DNA from: Pseudomonadota bacterium
Lineage (GTDB): Bacteria; Myxococcota_A; Polyangia; Polyangiales; Polyangiaceae
DNA: 17,652 nt
Assembly (NCBI GenBank): GCA_023402175.1
Contig: JAEXCN010000348.1
Span: 1 to 17,652 of the forward strand
Reading direction: 5' to 3'
In this document: positions 13,637 to 17,652 of the stretch, piece after piece
Layout: each line of letters begins with the position of its first letter
How positions within the stretch are numbered: the first letter of the stretch is position 1
Program-made: the position numbers and the translations under genes
The notes under the pieces: model-generated
Databases searched by the model: none
Told to the model about the DNA's origin: nothing
The model's input: the letters and a program-made list of their open reading frames with translations, nothing else

Positions 13637-14182
13637 TCAGCCTTCGAACGTGTCCCACGCGCCGTTGCGGCGGACGAAGAGCTCCGGCGAGAGTGCACGC
13701 TCCTTCGACTGCGTGATCGACGCGCGTAGACCCGGGATCCCTCCACGCGCCTGGCTCCCCGTGAAGACGAGCGAGCCGCGCGAAGGGACAGCAGCGACGA
13801 TGTCGCCGTCGAGATCGGCGACGCGCGTGGGCGGATCCCAGAGCTCGTCGAGCAGGAGCAAGCTCGCGTCGTTGAGCCCGTCGAGCTTCGCGTGGTAGGT
13901 CGCCCCCTTCGGCTCGAAGCGAAGCTTCCGGCGATTCGCGTGCGCCCGAAGGTTCTCGAGCGCACGCGCATGGAGTGCTTCGCGCTTCGACCCGTCGATG
14001 TCGCGCTCGCGGACGAACACGACGGCGCCTGGCTCGTCGAGCATGTACGTGATGACGAGCGTGTTCGAGAAGACGCGCGAGATCGGCGCATCGGTCGAGC
14101 CGAACGCGTGGACTGGCGCGGTTTCGTCGAGGGAGTGGGCGGGCGATAAGTAAGGCAGTGCGCGAGCGAGATCGATCGGCAT
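13637..14182 (-). CDS. DUF1444 (YtpQ-like) family protein
   Basis: This 181-residue soluble protein has no signal peptide. It matches the DUF1444/YtpQ pattern as I remember it: an N-terminal LARALPYLSP stretch, a strand NTLVITYMLDEPGAVVFVRE near residues 40-60, a helix LHARALENLRAHA, then YHAKLDGLNDASLLLLDELWD and the closing VAAVPSRGSLVFTGS segment. The biochemical function of this family is unknown. The start at 14182 is supported by AAAGGG several bases upstream. It lies 26 bp after the aminotransferase stop on the same strand, so the two genes are very probably one operon, with this gene second. The ribosome site here contrasts with the apparently leaderless first genes of neighbouring transcripts. 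Family assignment is moderately sure; the function is not known. Confidence 0.75.
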   Translation of the reverse strand: MPIDLARALPYLSPAHSLDETAPVHAFGSTDAPISRVFSNTLVITYMLDEPGAVVFVRERDIDGSKREALHARALENLRAHANRRKLRFEPKGATYHAKLDGLNDASLLLLDELWDPPTRVADLDGDIVAAVPSRGSLVFTGSQARGGIPGLRASITQSKERALSPELFVRRNGAWDTFEG

Positions 14183-14208
14183 CCGTACCCTTTCGTCTCT
14201 GGGAGGCG

Positions 14209-15543
14209 CTACAGCGTCGCTTCGAACGCGGTCAGCGAGTCGTCGAGCGCAGCGAGGGCCTGTTCGACTTCCTGTTTCGAAGCCGTGAGCGGCGGCGCGA
14301 CCATGACGCAGTTGAACTTCCCGAACGTGTAGACGCCGCGCTTCCGGAGCTCGGCGAAGAGGTTCTTCATCACGCCGGGCCCGTCGCCGTGCCAGGGGAC
14401 GAGGGGCTCCTTCGACGTGCGATCCTTGACGAGCTCGAGAGCGAAGAACGCTCCGACGCCGCGGGCTTCACCGACCGTGCGATGTTTCTCGGCGATGTTC
14501 GCGAGACCCGATCGGAGCACGGCTTCGAGCTGAGCGCCGCGCTCGAAGACCTTCTCCTCCTTGTACGCGCGCACGGTGGCGAGGCCAGCGGCGACGCACA
14601 TCGGATGGCCCGAATAGGTGTGACCGCACGGAAGCGCACGTGCATCGAAGGCCGACGCGATCTTCTCGCGCACGAGGATGCCGCCGAGCGGGAGGTACGC
14701 GGACGTGACGCCCTTCGCGAACGTGATCATGTCCGGGACGATCCCGAACTTCTGCGAGGCGAATGCCGTGCCGGTGCGCCCGAAGCCGGTCATGACCTCG
14801 TCCGCGATGAGGACGATGCCGTGCTTCTCCGTCAACGCACGCAGCGCCGGGAGGTAGCCGTCCGGGTAGACGATGACACCGTTCGATCCGACGACGGGCT
14901 CGATGAGGATCGCCGCGACGCGCTTCGGATCCTCGTGCATGAGCACGCGCTCGAGGTGCTCGATCGCGCGCGCAGTCTCCTCGGCAGGCGTCGTCGCGTA
15001 GAACGGCGAGCGATACGGATACGGCGCGAAGAAGCGCATGATCGAGGGCGGCCCGGGCTCGCCGCCCCAGCGCCGGTCTTCGCCGGTGAGCATGATCGAC
15101 GTGCCGCTCGATCCGTGGAACGAGCGATACGCCGTCAGGATCTTCGTGCGTCCGGTGAATGCGCGGGCGATGCGGACCGCATCGTCGTTCGCATCGGCGC
15201 CGGCAGTCGTGAAGAACGTGCGGCAACCCTCGCCGCCGGCCCACGGAGACATCGCGGAGAGCTCCTCGGCGAGGAGCGCGCGCTTGTCGTTGAAGAAGGA
15301 CGGCGCCGCGTAGCCGAGCATGCGCGCCTGCTCCTGCATCGCCGCGACGACCTTCGGGTGTCCGTGACCGAGGTTGACGGCGATGAGGCCGCTGCCGAGA
15401 TCGAAGTACTTCTTCCCGTCGGAATCGAAGAGGTACGACCCTTCGCCTTTCACGATCACGGGCGCGGCAAGGCCACCTTGCGCGACCCACGGTGTGAGGA
15501 CGTACTTCGCGTGTTTGGCCTGGATATCGGCGGTAGCGCTCAT
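14209..15543 (-). CDS. Class III PLP-dependent aminotransferase (taurine:2-oxoglutarate / omega-aminotransferase-like)
   Basis: This 444-residue protein is full length for fold type I, class III aminotransferases. Visible landmarks are the substrate-side GHGHPKVVAAM, the cofactor-phosphate region FFTTAGADANDDAVRIAR, RSFHGSSGTSIMLTGEDRRW, IEPVVGSNGVIVYPDGYL, D248 in IADEVMTGFGRTG (pyridine-nitrogen contact) and the Schiff-base lysine K277 in FAKGVTSAYLPLGG, followed by TYSGHPMCVAA. The motif set is closest to the group annotated as taurine--2-oxoglutarate or taurine--pyruvate transaminases, but that group includes other omega-amino acid and aspartate-family annotations, so the amino donor is not settled. 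The AGAD replaces the more usual GGAE, a small change. The ATG at 15543 has GGAG 3 bases upstream (tight) and TAGAAT 9 bases upstream. It is followed by the DUF1444 gene as a likely operon and diverges from glpK. Confidence 0.9.
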   Translation of the reverse strand: MSATADIQAKHAKYVLTPWVAQGGLAAPVIVKGEGSYLFDSDGKKYFDLGSGLIAVNLGHGHPKVVAAMQEQARMLGYAAPSFFNDKRALLAEELSAMSPWAGGEGCRTFFTTAGADANDDAVRIARAFTGRTKILTAYRSFHGSSGTSIMLTGEDRRWGGEPGPPSIMRFFAPYPYRSPFYATTPAEETARAIEHLERVLMHEDPKRVAAILIEPVVGSNGVIVYPDGYLPALRALTEKHGIVLIADEVMTGFGRTGTAFASQKFGIVPDMITFAKGVTSAYLPLGGILVREKIASAFDARALPCGHTYSGHPMCVAAGLATVRAYKEEKVFERGAQLEAVLRSGLANIAEKHRTVGEARGVGAFFALELVKDRTSKEPLVPWHGDGPGVMKNLFAELRKRGVYTFGKFNCVMVAPPLTASKQEVEQALAALDDSLTAFEATL

Positions 15544-15552
15544 TAGCTCCGC

Positions 15553-15558
15553 ATTCTA
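15553..15558 (-). promoter_or_regulatory. Candidate -10 element (TAGAAT) of the aminotransferase operon
   Basis: On the minus strand TAGAAT (15558-15553) ends 9 bases before the ATG. No convincing -35 is seen at 16-18 bases upstream. Transcription would begin within a few bases of the start codon. Confidence 0.4.
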
Positions 15559-15642
15559 GCGGCGGCGCGTGCCCGGTTTGTAGAGCCTTCGCGTCGAGCT
15601 CGCTGCGGCGACGGCGCTGAGACGCAGGAGACACCGGAGAGC

Positions 15643-15671
15643 CTTTTGGAGCTCCACGAAACGCGTATGCT
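15643..15671 (+). promoter_or_regulatory. Candidate promoter of glpK
   Basis: TATGCT (15666-15671) ends 9 bases before the glpK ATG. The T-rich CTTTTG / TTTTGG at 15643-15649 lies 16-17 bases upstream and could serve as a weak -35. The 137-bp divergent spacer shared with the aminotransferase operon shows no other clear operator. Confidence 0.4.
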
Positions 15672-15680
15672 CGCCGCGCC

Positions 15681-17174
15681 ATGTCCCAGAAGCGCAAGCT
15701 GCTCGCGATCGACCAAGGCACCACCGGAACCACCGCGATCGTCCTCACGCTCGAAGGTGAGACCCTCGGGAAGAAGACGGTCGAGTTCCCGCAGCATTTC
15801 CCGAAGCCGGGCTGGGTGGAGCACGACGCGGAGCAGATCTGGAAGAGCGTCGAGGACTCCGTCTCGGGCGCGCTCGCGGCCGCGCGCGTCGCGGGGACGG
15901 AGATCGGAGCGATCGGGATCACGAACCAGCGCGAGACGACGCTCCTCTGGGATCGGCAGAGCGGAAAACCCGTGCATCGTGCGATCGTGTGGCAGTGCCG
16001 CCGCACGTCGCCGGAGTGCGATCGGCTGAAGTCCGACGGGGCCGAGGCGCTCGTCCGCAAGAAGACGGGCCTCGTCATCGACGCCTATTTCTCGGGGACG
16101 AAGATCGCGTGGATCCTCGACGAGGTCTCGGGCGCACGCGCGCGCGCGGAGCGCGGTGAGCTCGCGTTCGGGACGATCGACGCGTTCCTCGTTCATCGCC
16201 TCACCGGCGGCGTGGTCCACGCGACGGACGTGACGAACGCGTCGCGCACGCTGCTGATGGACATCGAGAAGCTCACCTGGGACGACGAGATGCTGCGCCT
16301 CTTCCGCGTGCCGGCGAGCGTGCTGCCGAAGATCGTCCCGAGCGCCGGCACGATCGGGACGACGCGAGGCGTCGGCTTCCTGCCGGATGGGATCCCGATC
16401 ACGGGTATCGCGGGCGATCAGCAGGCGGCCCTGTTCGGTCAGGCGTGCTTCGGCGAAGGCGACGCGAAGTGCACGTACGGCACCGGTGCGTTCGCGCTGA
16501 TGAACATCGGCTCGTCGCCGACGCCGAGCAAGCACGGGCTCGTCACGACCGTCGCGTGGCAGCTCGGCGGCAAGGTCACCTACGCGCTCGAGGGGAGCGC
16601 GTTCATCGCCGGTGCTGCCGTGCAGTGGCTACGCGACGGGCTCGGGCTCATCAAGAACGCGGCCGACATCGAGCGGCTCGCGCGCCAGGTCGAGTCGTCC
16701 GAAGGGGTCGCCTTCGTCCCTGCGCTCGCAGGGCTCGGCGCGCCGTACTGGGATCAGGACGCACGCGGGACGATCACCGGAATCACGCGCGGTACGACGG
16801 CGGCCCATCTCGCGCGCGCGACGCTCGAAGGGATCGCGTTCGAGGTGTGGGATCTGCTCGAGGCGATGACCAAGGACGCGGGACGAAGCCTCACGGCGCT
16901 GAAGGTCGACGGCGGGGCCGCGAAGAACGATCTGCTCGTGCAGTTCCAGGCGGACATCGGCCAGGTGCAGGTCTGCCGGCCCGTCGAGGTCGAATCGACC
17001 GGGCGCGGCGCGGCGATGCTCGCAGGCGTCGGTGCGGACCTTGCGGACCTCGACGCGTCGTCGAGGATGGTGAAGGTCGATCGCACGTTCGATCCGTCGA
17101 TCGGCAGCGACGCGCGCGCGGCGCACATCGCACGCTGGCGGCGGGCGATCGAGCAAACGCGCACGCACCGCTGA
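15681..17174 (+). CDS. glpK: Glycerol kinase
   Basis: This 497-residue protein is the standard length for GlpK. It is a FGGY-family kinase that phosphorylates glycerol to sn-glycerol 3-phosphate with ATP in the cytoplasm, trapping glycerol for glycolysis and lipid synthesis. Landmarks: DQGTTGTTAIV at the N-terminal phosphate-binding loop, the glycerol contacts GITNQRETTLLWDR and DAYFSGTKIAWIL, the catalytic-site GIAGDQQAALFGQ, YGTGAFALMNIG, YWDQDARGTITGITRGT and the C-terminal DGGAAKNDLLVQFQADI, where the adenosine part binds. The ATG at 15681 begins exactly where family members start; no Shine-Dalgarno sequence is present, and TATGCT ends 9 bases upstream. Neither glpF nor glpD is in the window. 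The divergent aminotransferase has no obvious metabolic tie. Confidence 0.97.
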   Translation: MSQKRKLLAIDQGTTGTTAIVLTLEGETLGKKTVEFPQHFPKPGWVEHDAEQIWKSVEDSVSGALAAARVAGTEIGAIGITNQRETTLLWDRQSGKPVHRAIVWQCRRTSPECDRLKSDGAEALVRKKTGLVIDAYFSGTKIAWILDEVSGARARAERGELAFGTIDAFLVHRLTGGVVHATDVTNASRTLLMDIEKLTWDDEMLRLFRVPASVLPKIVPSAGTIGTTRGVGFLPDGIPITGIAGDQQAALFGQACFGEGDAKCTYGTGAFALMNIGSSPTPSKHGLVTTVAWQLGGKVTYALEGSAFIAGAAVQWLRDGLGLIKNAADIERLARQVESSEGVAFVPALAGLGAPYWDQDARGTITGITRGTTAAHLARATLEGIAFEVWDLLEAMTKDAGRSLTALKVDGGAAKNDLLVQFQADIGQVQVCRPVEVESTGRGAAMLAGVGADLADLDASSRMVKVDRTFDPSIGSDARAAHIARWRRAIEQTRTHR

Positions 17175-17198
17175 TCGGGGGCTCTTTCTCCCCACCAC

Positions 17199-17276
17199 GA
17201 TCACGAGTCGATGAAGGGAACGCCGCTCCGCGTCTCTTGGCCAGCCCGAACTTGTGGAGAGGTCCTCCTCGTGATC
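17199..17276. repeat. Long-range inverted repeat downstream of glpK
   Basis: GATCACGAG (17199-17207) and CTCGTGATC (17268-17276) are perfect 9-bp complements 60 bases apart. Outside them CAC on the left faces a GTG on the right with a two-base bulge. In the glpK mRNA this would fold a large stem-loop between the stop codon and the terminator. Confidence 0.45.
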
Positions 17277-17296
17277 CCGTGACCGTGGGCCCCCAA

Positions 17297-17344
17297 CCCT
17301 ACGCGGTCGTTGCTGGGCAAGCGACCGCGTAGGGGAAATCTTTT
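17297..17344 (+). terminator. Intrinsic terminator of glpK
   Basis: CCCTACGCGGTCG (17297-17309) and CGACCGCGTAGGG (17322-17334) pair perfectly over 13 bp. The 12-base loop can pair further as TTGC/GCAA with one bulged G. The stem is followed by GAAATCTTTT, a modest T-tract. It lies about 122 bases after the glpK stop and is the strongest hairpin in the window. Confidence 0.75.
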
Positions 17345-17445
17345 GCCGGCGGCCTCGCCACCGGATGTCGAAGAACGGACGCGCTTCGTGCAAGGGACAT
17401 ACCCTCTGCGGATCGCGTGATTTCCGTCGAGCTGGGCCGATCCTC

Positions 17446-17464
17446 GCGAGGCGGAGTGCCTCGC
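17446..17464. repeat. Short hairpin sharing sequence with the terminal repeat unit
   Basis: GCGAGGC (17446-17452), loop GGAGT, GCCTCGC (17458-17464): a perfect 7-bp stem. Its left arm is the same sequence as one and a half units of the pentamer repeat that starts at 17578. Confidence 0.4.
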
Positions 17465-17577
17465 TGGTGAGGCGCACGCGACACAACGAGACAGAGACAC
17501 GAGCCCGGGACGCACGACGCCAACGGACCTTCGCCGCGTGCGTGCCTCCCGCCTCGTGCCTTCAGCCTCCGGCCAAA

Positions 17578-17652
17578 GCGAGGCGAGGCGAGGCGAGGCG
17601 AGGCGAGGCGAGGCGAGGCGAGGCGAGGCGAGGCGAGGCGAGGCGAGGCGAG
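17578..17652. repeat. Pentanucleotide tandem repeat (GCGAG)n, truncated by the window end
   Basis: Fifteen perfect, uninterrupted copies of GCGAG cover 75 bases and continue to the last base of the window, so the true length is unknown. The unit length is not a multiple of three. No gene covers the visible part. Confidence 0.95.

Larger units (their letters stand above)
17175..17652. other. Non-coding tail after glpK (478 bp)
   Basis: No convincing gene was found; open frames here have no recognisable protein features or codon bias. The region holds a long-range 9-bp inverted repeat (17199-17276), a strong terminator hairpin (17297-17344), a small hairpin GCGAGGC-GGAGT-GCCTCGC (17446-17464) and a pentanucleotide repeat from 17578 to the end. 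Confidence 0.6.

Noticed and set aside
14158..15546. 462-codon plus-strand frame opposite the aminotransferase
   Set aside because: Antisense shadow; the minus strand has the full set of PLP-enzyme motifs.
17201..17515. 104-codon minus-strand frame after glpK
   Set aside because: It crosses the perfect terminator hairpin, lacks a ribosome site and has no recognisable protein character.
17578..17652. Terminal repeat as part of a CRISPR array
   Set aside because: The units are five bases long with no spacers; it is a simple microsatellite.
1..17652. A defence island, prophage or biosynthetic cluster
   Set aside because: No integrase, transposase, toxin-antitoxin pair, nuclease, polyketide or peptide synthetase features were found; composition and codon use look even throughout.

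Overview
The window looks like a piece of chromosome from a delta-type proteobacterium of the Myxococcota, probably class Polyangiia. The reasons are the high G+C content (roughly two thirds by eye), strong G/C preference at third codon positions, and the gene mix: PilC and a PilS-like kinase of type IV pili, a stand-alone PilZ protein, a VWA-FHA protein, an ABC1/UbiB kinase-like protein and a membrane-fused spermidine synthase-like protein. The lineage is inferred from gene content and style only; there is no rRNA or marker gene here to fix it.

Layout, left to right. (1) Minus strand 1-1947: a membrane-anchored PpiC-type peptidyl-prolyl isomerase running off the left edge, preceded by a 145-residue protein of unknown function. 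(2) A 389-bp divergent spacer with an 80-base T-free purine tract. (3) Plus strand 2337-6825: a PilZ c-di-GMP receptor overlapping a large membrane-bound spermidine synthase-like protein, then a VWA-FHA protein. (4) Minus strand 6971-10442: in transcription order PilC, a PilS-like histidine kinase and an MlaC-like lipid-carrier protein, ending in a hairpin terminator. (5) Plus strand 10491-13578: a class C beta-lactamase-fold serine hydrolase and an ABC1/UbiB protein. (6) Minus strand 13637-15543: a class III aminotransferase followed by a DUF1444 protein. (7) Plus strand 15681-17174: glycerol kinase GlpK, followed by a structured non-coding tail with a strong intrinsic terminator and a pentanucleotide repeat that runs to the last base.

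The genes look like housekeeping or envelope functions rather than one pathway. Envelope biology (periplasmic folding, pilus base, lipid carrier, c-di-GMP sensing) is over-represented. I see no phage, insertion sequence, CRISPR, tRNA or defence cassette. The most interesting signals are regulatory. Six genes (VWA-FHA, pilC, the serine hydrolase, ubiB-like, aminotransferase, glpK) have a TAnnnT hexamer 7-9 bases before the start codon, as expected for leaderless transcripts. The pilC/serine hydrolase pair appear to share two face-to-face promoters in which the -35 of each overlaps the -10 of the other. The PilZ / membrane spermidine synthase-like pair is the best candidate for a poorly described functional unit.
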